Shown: piece after piece, positions 1 through 8,100 of the stretch | Numbering within the stretch: the stretch's first letter is position 1 | How the letters are laid out: the number at the start of each line of letters is the position of its first letter | Assembly: GCA_014360905.1 (NCBI GenBank) | Contig: JACIWW010000005.1 | Coordinates: forward strand, 1-64,000 | Direction: 5' to 3' | From: Chloroflexota bacterium | GTDB lineage: Bacteria; Chloroflexota; Anaerolineae; UBA2200 | DNA length: 64,000 nt | Notes under the pieces: model-generated | The model's database searches: none | What the model saw: the letters and a program-made list of their open reading frames with translations, nothing else | Told to the model about the DNA's origin: nothing | Position numbers and translations under genes: made by a program

Positions 1-145
1 GCCAGATCGGCCATAGGCGGTGCTCCTCCTGGTGCAGTTGTTTCCACAATTCTTTTACCACAGGAGCACCCCCTTTTGTCAAAATCGCCTGTACCACCTG
101 GTAACGATCTGTTGGCGCAAGCGCATGTGTTGTGCTATTGACCAT
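1..145 (-). CDS. Partial hypothetical protein, N-terminus only
   Basis: An open frame runs from an ATG at 145 off the left edge of the window, giving 48 residues that begin MVNSTTHALAPTDRYQ. It is divergent from rluB. I do not recognise the family. The segment reads as a soluble, helix-prone N-terminus (VVKELWKQLHQEEHRLW). The Shine-Dalgarno match is weak (AGAG just before the ATG), so the reality of the gene depends on sequence beyond the window. Confidence 0.35.
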   Translation of the reverse strand, partial: MVNSTTHALAPTDRYQVVQAILTKGGAPVVKELWKQLHQEEHRLWPIW

Positions 146-241
146 CTCTAGCAGCCACTGTAAAATAAGTGGCAATAAGAAGATTTTGAATACATAGACG
201 TGGGGCCATTGATTATCATACGAGGCAGGCGAGGCTGAAAG

Positions 242-967
242 GTGGAACGTCTGCACAAGTTTCTGGCGCGAGCGGGAGTAACTTCGCGACGTAAATGTGA
301 AGAGTTGATTGCTGCAGGGAGGGTAAGGGTCAATGGAGAGACGGTCTCCACGCCTGGAAGCAAAGTGGACCCTGAACACGATCGCATTGAAGTGGATGGC
401 AGGCTGATCACCTTGCCGCAGCAGCATATATATCTCATGCTCAACAAGCCTGTTGGCTATGTCTGCACAGTCCGCGACCCTCAAGGGCGCCCCACCATCG
501 TGGATTTGATACCGCCCGGGAGACGCCTTTACCCCGTGGGTCGGTTGGACATGGAAAGCGAAGGCCTGGTGCTCCTGACCGATGATGGAGACCTGACACA
601 ACGGCTCACCCACCCAAGTTATGAGCATGAGAAAGAATATCACGTGTTGGTAGATGGAGAGCCCGGACCGCACACCCTACAGCGTCTGCGAGAGGGCATC
701 CCATTGGAAGATGGCCTAACCTGGCCAGCGGATGTGACGGTACTGGGTCATGATTCTGAGGGAACTTGGTTGCGCTTTGTCATCCATGAAGGGCGGAAAC
801 GACAATTGCGCCGCATGTGCGAAGCAGTAGGGCATCCCGTGCGCAGGCTGGTCCGAGTGCGCATAGGGCCTCTGCAATTGGGGTCTCTGCCTCAAGGCCA
901 GTATCGTGCACTGACGGAAGAAGAATGCACCATGCTCAGAAAAGCAGTCGGTTTAACGAAAAAGTGA
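242..967 (+). CDS. rluB: 23S rRNA pseudouridine synthase, RluB/RsuA family
   Basis: This enzyme converts a specific uridine of 23S rRNA to pseudouridine. An S4 RNA-binding domain covers residues 1-60 (RLHKFLARAGVTSRRKCEELI). The catalytic domain follows with the family motif GRLDMESEGLVLLT, whose Asp is the nucleophile, and a C-terminal RKRQLRRMCEAVGHPV segment. At 241 residues it has the usual length. The start is GTG, with GAGG seven bases upstream. It heads a plus-strand run with cmk, plsC and a radical SAM gene. RluB versus the RsuA/RluE/RluF paralogues cannot be settled from sequence alone, but RluB is the usual form in this gene order. Confidence 0.93.
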   Translation: MERLHKFLARAGVTSRRKCEELIAAGRVRVNGETVSTPGSKVDPEHDRIEVDGRLITLPQQHIYLMLNKPVGYVCTVRDPQGRPTIVDLIPPGRRLYPVGRLDMESEGLVLLTDDGDLTQRLTHPSYEHEKEYHVLVDGEPGPHTLQRLREGIPLEDGLTWPADVTVLGHDSEGTWLRFVIHEGRKRQLRRMCEAVGHPVRRLVRVRIGPLQLGSLPQGQYRALTEEECTMLRKAVGLTKK

Positions 968-1043
968 TGCAGCTTCCCATGATTCGTTGAGAATAGGCGC
1001 ACTGTTTGATTCATCATCGTGTTATCAACATAGAGAGGTTCAA

Positions 1044-1730
1044 TTGCCATATCCTGACATGATCGCCATAGACGGCCCGGCAGCAGCAGGGAAAAGCACG
1101 ATCGGAGAACTGTTGGCCAAAGAATTGGGTTATTTGTATTTCGACACAGGCGTGATGTATCGCGCGGTGACCTGGGTGGCCTTGCAACGGGGCATCGATA
1201 CCGCCGATGAGAAGGAGGTTACCGAGCTGGTAGAACAGATTCATATTGAAGTCACTCAGCCAACTGTCGCGGATGGGAGGCAGTACACGGTATACGTGGA
1301 TGGGCGGGACGTAACATGGGACCTGCGCCGTACCGAGGTAGACCAGAACGTCTCGCCAGTGTCTGCATATCCTGGTGTGCGTGCAGCGCTAACTGTCCAG
1401 CAACGCCGCATTGGTCAGCGTGGAAAGGTGGTCATGGTGGGGCGTGACATTGGCACCGTTGTATTGCCCGATGCTCCGCTCAAAATCTACCTGGACGCTA
1501 CATTGGAGGAGCGAGCTAGACGGCGGCACCTGGAGAACTTGCGGCGCGGTCAGAAGTCTTCTTATGCGAAGATTCTACGTGACATGCGCAGACGCGATAA
1601 GATAGACAGTGAGCGCGACACAGCTCCGCTGCGCCCTGCTGCAGACGCAGTGGTTATTGATACGACCAACCTAAGCATCGCCCAGGTGATGGAATTGGTG
1701 CGGAAACTAGTGAAAGAAAGGGATTCGTAA
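1044..1730 (+). CDS. cmk: Cytidylate kinase
   Basis: Phosphorylates CMP and dCMP with ATP in pyrimidine salvage and nucleotide supply. The P-loop GPAAAGKST lies at the N-terminus, followed by the NMP-binding region (DTGVMYRAVTW) and the lid region (RRHLENLRRGQ). I place the start at a TTG (1044) because GAGAGG sits five bases upstream and the product then starts MPYPDMIAIDGP; ATG 1059 is a possible alternative. The open frame extends further upstream to 987, but those residues do not resemble the family. Length is 228 residues, normal for Cmk. It lies between rluB and plsC, a common arrangement. Confidence 0.93.
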   Translation: MPYPDMIAIDGPAAAGKSTIGELLAKELGYLYFDTGVMYRAVTWVALQRGIDTADEKEVTELVEQIHIEVTQPTVADGRQYTVYVDGRDVTWDLRRTEVDQNVSPVSAYPGVRAALTVQQRRIGQRGKVVMVGRDIGTVVLPDAPLKIYLDATLEERARRRHLENLRRGQKSSYAKILRDMRRRDKIDSERDTAPLRPAADAVVIDTTNLSIAQVMELVRKLVKERDS

Positions 1731-1743
1731 TTAGGAGGATAAA

Positions 1744-2421
1744 GTGTTTCGTCGGATCGCCAATTTCGTCCTGTGCCTCCTCTTCAAACTGATTTTCAAA
1801 ATAGAGTTCACAGGTATTGGCAATGTCCCAAAGCAGGGACCGTTCATCGCGATGATGAACCACATTTACTTTCTTGATCCGGTTCTGGTCAGCGCCCTAT
1901 CTCCCCGCTTCATCGTCATCATGTCCAAGATAGAAAACTATCGCAATCCACTTTTTGCGCCCATCATGCGCTTGTATGGCACCTTTCCTGTGCGACGTGG
2001 CGAGCTGGATATGAGCGCAATCCGCACATCGTTACAAGTTTTGGAGCAGGGGCATGGCTTGCTGATGGCGCCAGAGGGAACCCGTAGCCGAACGCATACT
2101 TTGCAAGAGGGACGCGATGGCATGGCCTGGCTTGCCTTGCGTACCAATGCACCCATTGTGCCGGTAGCGCTAAGCGGCCAGGAACGGCTGGGGCACTATT
2201 TGAGGCGACTGCGCCGAACTCCTCTGCGCATCGTATTTGGTGAGCCATTCCGGTTCAGGACTGTAGAAGGCACACAGCGTCGTGAGCAACTGCATGCCAT
2301 GACCAACGAAGCGATGTACCGTCTTGCTGCGTTATTGCCGCCTTCTTATCGCGGTATCTATCACAACCTAGAGCAGGCTACGCAGCAATTCATCGTTCCC
2401 TACCAAAGCGAGCAAGGGTAG
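1744..2421 (+). CDS. plsC: 1-acyl-sn-glycerol-3-phosphate acyltransferase
   Basis: Transfers an acyl chain to lysophosphatidate to make phosphatidate, at the inner face of the membrane. The acyltransferase HX4D motif is seen as NHIYFLD, and the glycerol-phosphate site as PEGTRSR. The N-terminus is hydrophobic (ANFVLCLLFKLIFKI) and probably membrane-inserted. The start is GTG with a near-perfect AGGAGG five bases upstream, 13 bases after cmk, so it is co-transcribed. At 225 residues it is typical. Acyl-donor specificity cannot be told. Confidence 0.9.
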   Translation: MFRRIANFVLCLLFKLIFKIEFTGIGNVPKQGPFIAMMNHIYFLDPVLVSALSPRFIVIMSKIENYRNPLFAPIMRLYGTFPVRRGELDMSAIRTSLQVLEQGHGLLMAPEGTRSRTHTLQEGRDGMAWLALRTNAPIVPVALSGQERLGHYLRRLRRTPLRIVFGEPFRFRTVEGTQRREQLHAMTNEAMYRLAALLPPSYRGIYHNLEQATQQFIVPYQSEQG

Positions 2422-2426
2422 CTCTT

Positions 2427-3719
2427 GTGAGGCACTCTTGGGGCGGCCAAATAGCCAAGGTGTTACCTGGTAGCTCAGCGGAAGCAGCGGGTCTACGTCC
2501 AGGAGACTGGCTTTTCTCCCTCAATGGCCACATCCTGCGCGATATAATTGATTACCGCTTTTACAGCGCGGAGGAAAGCCTGGAAATCGTTCTAGTACGC
2601 AATGGCGTGCGCATGACGCTCACCATCGAACGAGAATATGGTGAGGACCTAGGCCTGGAGTTCACCACTCCCACATTCGATGGCATTCGCCGTTGTCAGA
2701 ACCATTGCGATTTCTGCTTCATCAACCAAATGCCCCGGGGTCTGCGCAAAAGTCTGTATATCAAGGATGATGACTACCGATATTCTTTCCTATTTGGCAA
2801 TTTCATCACCTTAGCTAACCTGGAAGAGCAGGATTGGGCTCGCCTGGCTGAGCAAAGGTTGAGTCCGTTGTACGTTTCGGTGCATGCCACGGATCCCCAG
2901 CTCAGGGCACGGATTCTGGGTGTGCCGCATTTACCGGACATCCTGGGCCAGATTCAACGGCTTGGTTCAATAGGCATCGAGGTACACACGCAGATTGTAG
3001 TAGTGCCTGGACTCAACGATGGAGCAGTGCTCGAACAGACGGTGCAAGACCTAGCCAACCTCTACCCCACAGTCTGCTCGGTGGGCATAGTTCCGGTGGG
3101 TATTACCCGTTATCATTCTGGCGGCCTGCGTCCTCTAACTGCACAGGAAGCAAAGGATATCATAACATGTATCAGGCCGTTGCAGCGAGACTACCGAAGA
3201 CAGTTGGGAGTAGGATTGGTTTACTTGGCGGATGAATTGTATCTTATGGCAGGGTTGCCCCTCCCTTCTGCTGGACGCTATGATGGTTTTCCACAACTGG
3301 CTAATGGCATAGGACTCACACGGCAATTGCTTGATGACTGGCTGCATACCAAGCGGAAGGGGCAAATTCGATGGCCTCATGGTAGAGCCACGTTTGTCTG
3401 TGGCACGCTAATTGCCCCTGTTTTGCGGAACATGGCCAAGGAATTATCCAGTTTAACAGGCGTGGCTATTGATGTAGTTGCTGTGCCTAATCAATTCTTC
3501 GGCCCCACCGTTACCGTGTCGGGCTTGTTAGTGGCGAAGGATGTGATCAATGCTTTTCGTGATAGGACCGTTGGAGATTTGCTGGTTTTACCAGCGAGCA
3601 TGTTCGATGCCAGTGGCCAGGTCACATTGGATGATTACCAGCAGACAGACATGGAGAAGGCACTTGGGGTACGCGTGGCTATAGCAGACAGGCTGAGCGA
3701 TCTGCTATCCCTACAATGA
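2427..3719 (+). CDS. PDZ and radical SAM protein, DUF512 family
   Basis: A PDZ-like domain (residues 5-65, VLPGSSAEAAGLRPGDWLFSLNG) precedes a radical SAM-like core with CQNHCDFCF (CX3CX2C), then a DUF512 C-terminal domain with VPNQFFGPTVTVSGLL near the end. The family is widespread in clostridia, cyanobacteria and Chloroflexota and has no proven function that I know of. Some relatives sit beside the GTPase gene der, as part of cmk-plsC neighbourhoods. It starts at GTG 2427, only five bases after plsC, so it closes the rluB-cmk-plsC operon. The terminator at 3722-3748 follows directly. Confidence 0.88.
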   Translation: MRHSWGGQIAKVLPGSSAEAAGLRPGDWLFSLNGHILRDIIDYRFYSAEESLEIVLVRNGVRMTLTIEREYGEDLGLEFTTPTFDGIRRCQNHCDFCFINQMPRGLRKSLYIKDDDYRYSFLFGNFITLANLEEQDWARLAEQRLSPLYVSVHATDPQLRARILGVPHLPDILGQIQRLGSIGIEVHTQIVVVPGLNDGAVLEQTVQDLANLYPTVCSVGIVPVGITRYHSGGLRPLTAQEAKDIITCIRPLQRDYRRQLGVGLVYLADELYLMAGLPLPSAGRYDGFPQLANGIGLTRQLLDDWLHTKRKGQIRWPHGRATFVCGTLIAPVLRNMAKELSSLTGVAIDVVAVPNQFFGPTVTVSGLLVAKDVINAFRDRTVGDLLVLPASMFDASGQVTLDDYQQTDMEKALGVRVAIADRLSDLLSLQ

Positions 3720-3721
3720 AA

Positions 3722-3748
3722 AAGCGCCTCGCGATATGAAAGGCGCTT
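3722..3748. terminator. Bidirectional intrinsic terminator
   Basis: A seven-base-pair stem (AAGCGCC pairing with GGCGCTT) encloses a 13-base loop. It lies between the end of the radical SAM gene and the 3' end of the minus-strand tRNA-Ser. The minus-strand transcript ends in a T-rich run (TTTTCATTG with the stem T's), so it can serve the tRNA as well as the operon. Confidence 0.7.
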
Positions 3749-3758
3749 ATTGTTCTAG

Positions 3759-3845
3759 CGGAGAGGGTGGGATTTGAACCCACGGGGCATTACTGCCCAC
3801 GCGATTTCGAGTCGCGCGCACTAGACCGAACTATGCGACCTCTCC
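3759..3845 (-). tRNA. tRNA-Ser (CGA)
   Basis: The acceptor stem GGAGAGG pairs with CCTCTCC. The anticodon arm GCGCGACTCGAAATCGCG presents CGA in the loop CTCGAAA. A long variable arm (TGGGCAGTAATGCCCCA) marks a class II tRNA, and the T arm carries GGTTCAAATCC. Length is 87 bases. CCA is not encoded; CTA follows the discriminator G. The anticodon reads UCG codons. Confidence 0.95.
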
Positions 3846-3864
3846 ATGACTGGTGACAATAATC

Positions 3865-3892
3865 ATTATAGCGCTAATCAGTCAGAAGGCAA
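3865..3892 (-). promoter_or_regulatory. Promoter of tRNA-Ser
   Basis: On the minus strand TTGCCT is followed after 16 bases by a perfect TATAAT. The predicted start lies about 10-15 bases before the mature tRNA 5' end. Confidence 0.65.
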
Positions 3893-3950
3893 AATCACAG
3901 GGGTTGTCTGGCTATGGGTTGTAGCAACAATGCAAAGCAAGGAGGCGTTG

Positions 3951-5036
3951 ATGATTAACGAAAAACGACTATTGGATACATTTCTGAGTCTAGTGCGTAT
4001 TGACAGTCCATCCGGTGAAGAGAGTGCGATGGCGCAAGAGCTAGCGAAACGCTTGCGTCAGTTAGGGCTCAATGTGGAGCTGGATGCGATATGTAATGTA
4101 GTGGCTAAACTGCTAGGGCAGGGGACTCCGCTCTTACTAGCTGCCCATATGGATACAGTGATGCCTGGACGTAGCATTAAGCCCGTAGTCAAAGATGGGG
4201 TGGTCTATAGCGATGGCACGACTATATTGGGAGCAGATGACAAAGCAGGTGTAGCGATCATCCTAGAATTATTGCAGGTGATCGTGGAGAATAAATTGCC
4301 CCACCCCTCTTTGGAAGTGGTGATCACTGTGCAGGAGGAGACCGGTCTTGTCGGAGCCAAGCATCTCGACAAATCCCGTTTGCAGGCAAAAATGGGCATC
4401 TCCTTTGACGCCGGTGGTACTCCAGGCACCATTGTAGTCGCTGCACCCTCGCATGACCTCATTGCGGCTGTGGTGCACGGCAAGGCAGCCCATGCTGGCA
4501 CTCGTCCAGAAGAGGGAATCAACGCTATCCTCGTCGCAGCCCAGGCTGTGGTGAACATGCCATTAGGGCGCATTGATGACGAGACTACTGCCAACATCGG
4601 GATTATCAAGGGTGGCATAGCGCGAAACATCGTGCCAGATCGCGTGGAGTTGATGGGTGAGGCGCGCAGCCGCCAGTTATCGAAGCTAGAAGCACAAGTA
4701 GCCAGGATGGTAGAAGCTCTCCAAGCAGCAGCAAAGCGCTATGGGACTACAGTGGATATAGAAGTAACTCGTTCGTACAATGGATATACTTTTAACGAGG
4801 AAGTTGCTATCGTCAAACAGTTGATGACTGCTTGCCGCGCTATGGGTGTCGAGCCCATCCTGGCCGCTACAGGTGGCGGCAGTGATGCGAACATCTACAA
4901 TGCATCGGGTATGCAAGTGGTCAATTTGAGCACGGGTCTGCGCAAAGAACACAGCACGGAAGAACACATTGCCGTGGCAGACATGGTGACGTGTGCACAG
5001 ATCGTGATGCAATTTCTCAACAATTGGCCCTCATAA
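3951..5036 (+). CDS. M20 family zinc peptidase, peptidase T-like
   Basis: A dinuclear zinc exopeptidase of the M20/M25/M40 superfamily, most like the PepT-like group (Bacillus YqjE). The metal and catalytic motifs are AAHMDTV (His, Asp), GADDKAG (bridging Asp), QEETGLVGAKH (catalytic Glu pair) and GGGSDANIYN. A dimerisation lid insert lies between about residues 180 and 290. The start is ATG 3951, five bases after AAGGAGG; the longer open frame from 3846 overlaps the tRNA promoter zone and has no ribosome site. Length 361 residues is normal. It is probably cytoplasmic, as no signal is seen. The exact peptide substrate is unknown. Confidence 0.88.
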   Translation: MINEKRLLDTFLSLVRIDSPSGEESAMAQELAKRLRQLGLNVELDAICNVVAKLLGQGTPLLLAAHMDTVMPGRSIKPVVKDGVVYSDGTTILGADDKAGVAIILELLQVIVENKLPHPSLEVVITVQEETGLVGAKHLDKSRLQAKMGISFDAGGTPGTIVVAAPSHDLIAAVVHGKAAHAGTRPEEGINAILVAAQAVVNMPLGRIDDETTANIGIIKGGIARNIVPDRVELMGEARSRQLSKLEAQVARMVEALQAAAKRYGTTVDIEVTRSYNGYTFNEEVAIVKQLMTACRAMGVEPILAATGGGSDANIYNASGMQVVNLSTGLRKEHSTEEHIAVADMVTCAQIVMQFLNNWPS

Positions 5037-5075
5037 TTTTACATAAATCAAATAAGAAGAGGAGGGAACGAAGCG

Positions 5076-5951
5076 ATGGACACTCTGGTGCTTTGGGGTA
5101 CGGGGGTTATCCAGTGGTTGCAGACTTTGCGCAGCCCTGTATTGGATGCCGTATTCACGGGGAGCACCTTCCTGGGCGATGAAAAGTTCTATTTGCTGAT
5201 GATTCCACTTTTGTATTGGATCGTGGACAAAAGGTTAGCGATGCGTCTCAGCTTTGTCTACCTAGGCTCAGCCTATTTCAATAGCTTCCTGAAGGCGATT
5301 TTCGCGGTGCCGCGGCCATCCTTTCCTGCAGTGCAAGTGCTTGCTCCTGCAGAGGGCTATGCCTTCCCCAGCGGCCATGCACAGACGGCCGCAACCGTTT
5401 GGAGTTATCTGGCTACTCAGGCACGCCGCGCATCGTTCTGGGTTGCCGCTATTGTGGTTATATTCCTGGTTGCTCTGTCGCGCGTTTATCTAGGAGTGCA
5501 CTATCCACAGGACGTCGTGGTTGGAACAGCCATTGCGCTTGCGATTGTTGCTGGCTATAACCAGTTCCTCCGCGCATACGGTGCTCGGATTGCGCAATTA
5601 CCCATGGTAGCCAAGTTGGCATTGGGTTGTGGAGTACCATTATTGCTACTCGCATTGCATGCGGATAAGGACGCAGTTGCCGCTATGGCAGCATGCCTGG
5701 GTCTTAGCGTAGGAGTTACACTGGAACACGAATGGGTGCGATTCAGTTGCACCGGGACGGTGATGAAACGCGCGATTCGCTTCGTGCTTGGGCTCATTGT
5801 GCTATTGGCACTCTACCTGGGTCTCAGCGCAGTTTTGCCCGGTGGGTTGTTCTTCCGGCTGTTGCGGTATGCGCTGATCGGTATATGGGCTAGCCTGGTA
5901 GCGCCATGGCTGTTTGTGAAGCTGCGCTTGGCTGAAAAGGAAGCAAACTAA
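5076..5951 (+). CDS. PAP2 family membrane phosphatase
   Basis: An integral membrane phosphatase of the PAP2 superfamily, acting on lipid phosphates such as undecaprenyl pyrophosphate or phosphatidate. The three signature blocks are present: KAIFAVPRP (KX6RP), PSGHAQ, and SRVYLGVHYPQDV (SRX5HX3D). There are several transmembrane helices, with two or three extra ones in the C-terminal 110 residues. The start ATG follows GAGGAGGG. It is 39 bases after the M20 peptidase gene and may share its transcript. Its stop overlaps by four bases the end of the convergent membrane gene. The true substrate cannot be told. Confidence 0.88.
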   Translation: MDTLVLWGTGVIQWLQTLRSPVLDAVFTGSTFLGDEKFYLLMIPLLYWIVDKRLAMRLSFVYLGSAYFNSFLKAIFAVPRPSFPAVQVLAPAEGYAFPSGHAQTAATVWSYLATQARRASFWVAAIVVIFLVALSRVYLGVHYPQDVVVGTAIALAIVAGYNQFLRAYGARIAQLPMVAKLALGCGVPLLLLALHADKDAVAAMAACLGLSVGVTLEHEWVRFSCTGTVMKRAIRFVLGLIVLLALYLGLSAVLPGGLFFRLLRYALIGIWASLVAPWLFVKLRLAEKEAN

Positions 5952-6859
5952 GCTGAATGTGCTTCTGCCCGAAGCTTCAGGTAGGCGATCGTCCACGTTG
6001 CTGAGCGGAAGACCTGGTAAATTCCTCCCAGAAAAGTCAAGAATAGGACAGCAGGTGTAGTGATCAAAATGCCCATTAGAATCGCCATGGACAGGGATTC
6101 CGTGGCAGCATACAGTAATCCCGCTGGTGCTACGGCCATGCCCATAACAATCAAGCTGAGAGGTACCATGATCATCCCAACGAGCAGGTCAATGCCAAAC
6201 AGCAATAGCCATAGAAGGCCAACTTGCCGCAGGTTTTGGCGTACGATGCGATAAGCAGCACGAAGGCTGTCCAGGACGCCCTTACTCTCTAGCACGCACT
6301 GGCGATAGGCAAAATCGAGCCATAATCCAACGAGCGCCCCGGCCACGATAAGCAACCCGATTACGAATAGCATGAGGAGCACAGTAAGCAGGATACCCAA
6401 GGCGGTTAGCACACGCCTCTGAAAAAGCAGCAGTGCTAAGGGCGATAGCCCTAGGATGATTAGGGCAATTGCAGCAAATAGCAACGGGATGCCGGTAACC
6501 AGATCAATGCCAATCAAGGGCAAGAACCGCGACCAGCCGATGCGCCACCCATCGCTGATACAGGTATGTTCTGTCCCTTCTATCTCGCGAACCATGCCGA
6601 TCAGCGCACCACGGCTGATATTCGTCAGCACTATTCCGATGACAACCAGCGTGAGCACGAGGATGATAACGAAGAACACCATGCCCAAAGCCAATTCAAG
6701 CGGCAATTGCTCTCCAGAGCGCACTCTATACTCGATACCTCGGCCAATGTTTCCGCCACCCCCTCCGCTGAAGAAAGCCAATAAGAAGCCAAAAAGCCAT
6801 AAAGCTTTGTGACGCCAGGTGATCTCGACTGCCCGTTTTAGAATCTTAACGTATTCCAT
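5948..6859 (-). CDS. Multi-pass membrane protein of unknown function
   Basis: A 303-residue, very hydrophobic protein with about six predicted membrane segments. It starts MEYVKILKRAVEITWRHK, then a first membrane helix with a glycine-rich turn (FFSGGGGGNIGRG). The charged segment FAYRQCVLESKGVLDSLRAA lies between helices. This layout resembles glycerophosphoryl-diester-phosphodiesterase membrane-domain or DUF975-like proteins, but I cannot assign a family with confidence. The start ATG has AAGGAGG just upstream. It lies alone on the minus strand; the 250 bases upstream (6860-7110) show no gene or clear signal. Confidence 0.75.
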   Translation of the reverse strand: MEYVKILKRAVEITWRHKALWLFGFLLAFFSGGGGGNIGRGIEYRVRSGEQLPLELALGMVFFVIILVLTLVVIGIVLTNISRGALIGMVREIEGTEHTCISDGWRIGWSRFLPLIGIDLVTGIPLLFAAIALIILGLSPLALLLFQRRVLTALGILLTVLLMLFVIGLLIVAGALVGLWLDFAYRQCVLESKGVLDSLRAAYRIVRQNLRQVGLLWLLLFGIDLLVGMIMVPLSLIVMGMAVAPAGLLYAATESLSMAILMGILITTPAVLFLTFLGGIYQVFRSATWTIAYLKLRAEAHSA

Positions 6860-7110
6860 GCTCCCTCCTTATATGGCTTCATTAGATGATTAAATGGCTT
6901 GTGGGGCTGGCTTCTCGTGGTCCGCGCTTTGAGAAAGCAGGATTGCAGCCAAGGCTAGGCATCTGACAGTAACCAAAACGATGCAGCCAATACACTGCGA
7001 TATCTCATACAGCGTCCTGCTGGTTTGCAAAACTTGCCGTCAAACCGCCTTGCTTTTTCTCAATGCATATTCGGTTTTATTTGCTGGGAGAAAGCGAGTC
7101 TTCTTAGGAA

Positions 7111-7323
7111 CTAGTCTACTTCTCTCTTTACTACAAAGGCAATTTTTACGTTAGCGCGGTATTCGGTGATGGTGCCGTTTTCCACGACCGCTGTCTGTCC
7201 AACCACATCAACGCCAGTGATGCCATGCACCGTCTTGGCGGCCTCAGCGACAGCGTTCTTTGCTGCATCCTCCCAACTCACTGGTGAGTTGCCGACCAAT
7301 TCGATCACCTTAATTACAGGCAT
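7111..7323 (-). CDS. Dodecin family flavin-binding protein
   Basis: A 70-residue protein with the dodecin pattern: IKVIELVGNSPVSWEDAAKN followed by AVAEAAKTVHGITGVDV and a beta-strand tail (YRANVKIAFVV). Dodecins form hollow dodecamers that bind flavins or related cofactors. The Trp in the SWEDA motif is the residue that stacks on flavin in characterised members. GGGGGTG precedes the ATG, and a good promoter lies at 7378-7406. It is a single-gene unit, divergent from the sigma factor gene. Confidence 0.93.
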   Translation of the reverse strand: MPVIKVIELVGNSPVSWEDAAKNAVAEAAKTVHGITGVDVVGQTAVVENGTITEYRANVKIAFVVKREVD

Positions 7324-7377
7324 TTTGTCACCCCCTTTGAAATATGCTTGGCCCGACCCGGTTCACGCTTAATTTGA

Positions 7378-7406
7378 ATCATAGCACACTACTCTCCCCC
7401 TGGCAA
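7378..7406 (-). promoter_or_regulatory. Promoter of the dodecin gene
   Basis: On the minus strand TTGCCA and TATGAT are separated by 17 bases. The leader to the dodecin ATG would be about 45-50 bases. Confidence 0.6.
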
Positions 7407-7434
7407 ATGGCTGCTTGCTCTTGGTGATAGTCGC

Positions 7435-7464
7435 TTGACAGAAACCCGCAGTTGGGAGTATATT
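7435..7464 (+). promoter_or_regulatory. Promoter of the ECF sigma factor operon
   Basis: TTGACA and TATATT are separated by 18 bases; the predicted transcript start is about 12 bases before the GTG start codon. It looks like a housekeeping sigma-70 promoter rather than an autoregulated ECF promoter. Confidence 0.6.
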
Positions 7465-7482
7465 ATTAGCAGCGTTTGAGCC

Positions 7483-8100
7483 GTGGGAAATTATGGAAAG
7501 GCGTGCGTATCTTTGGCTATCCCGTCAACGTCTTGTAAAGAAGAGAGTAGCCCATACATTCAGTCGAACGAGGAATCGGCGCTGCTGAAAAGGGCTAGGG
7601 AGTACGACCAGGCGGCGATTGCCGAGATCTATGATCGTTACTCGCTGCGTATCTACAATTACATCTACCATCGCCTTGGCAATGCGCCTTTAGCCGAGGA
7701 TTTAACGGCTACAGTTTTTTTACGTATGCTGGAGGCTATTCGTTCGTCCAGGGCTTGGCAGACGTCATTTTCAGGCTGGCTTTATCGCATCGCGCACAAT
7801 CTAGTGGTGGATCACTTCCGAACAGGACGCCGGGATGATGTGCCTCTGGATGACTGGCCTGTGGCTTCGCATGAACATCCGGCTGACGTGGCTGAACGGT
7901 CGCTCACACAGCAGCGGTTGCGCGCAGCGATCACCCAGTTGACAGAGGAACAGAGTTTGGTTATTACGCTGAAATTTCTTGAAGGCATGAGCAACGCTGA
8001 GATCGCTCAGCTCATGGGTAAGTCAGAGGGAGCTATTAAGTCGTTGCAATTCAGGGCATTGGCAGCGTTACGCCGTCTCATAGGCGGAGAAGAACTATGA
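7483..8100 (+). CDS. ECF-type RNA polymerase sigma factor
   Basis: A sigma-70 family factor with only regions 2 and 4. Region 2 spans about residues 34-115 (AAIAEIYDRYSLRIYNYIYH, then AEDLTATVFLRML and WLYRIAHNLVVDHFR). Region 4 spans about 145-200, with the helix-turn-helix MSNAEIAQLMGKSEGAIKSL. The GTG start is tentative; the first 28 residues are not conserved-looking. Its stop overlaps the start of the next gene by four bases (ATGA), whose product is a membrane protein of the kind that usually acts as the partner anti-sigma factor in this phylum. Target promoters are unknown. Confidence 0.92.
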   Translation: MGNYGKACVSLAIPSTSCKEESSPYIQSNEESALLKRAREYDQAAIAEIYDRYSLRIYNYIYHRLGNAPLAEDLTATVFLRMLEAIRSSRAWQTSFSGWLYRIAHNLVVDHFRTGRRDDVPLDDWPVASHEHPADVAERSLTQQRLRAAITQLTEEQSLVITLKFLEGMSNAEIAQLMGKSEGAIKSLQFRALAALRRLIGGEEL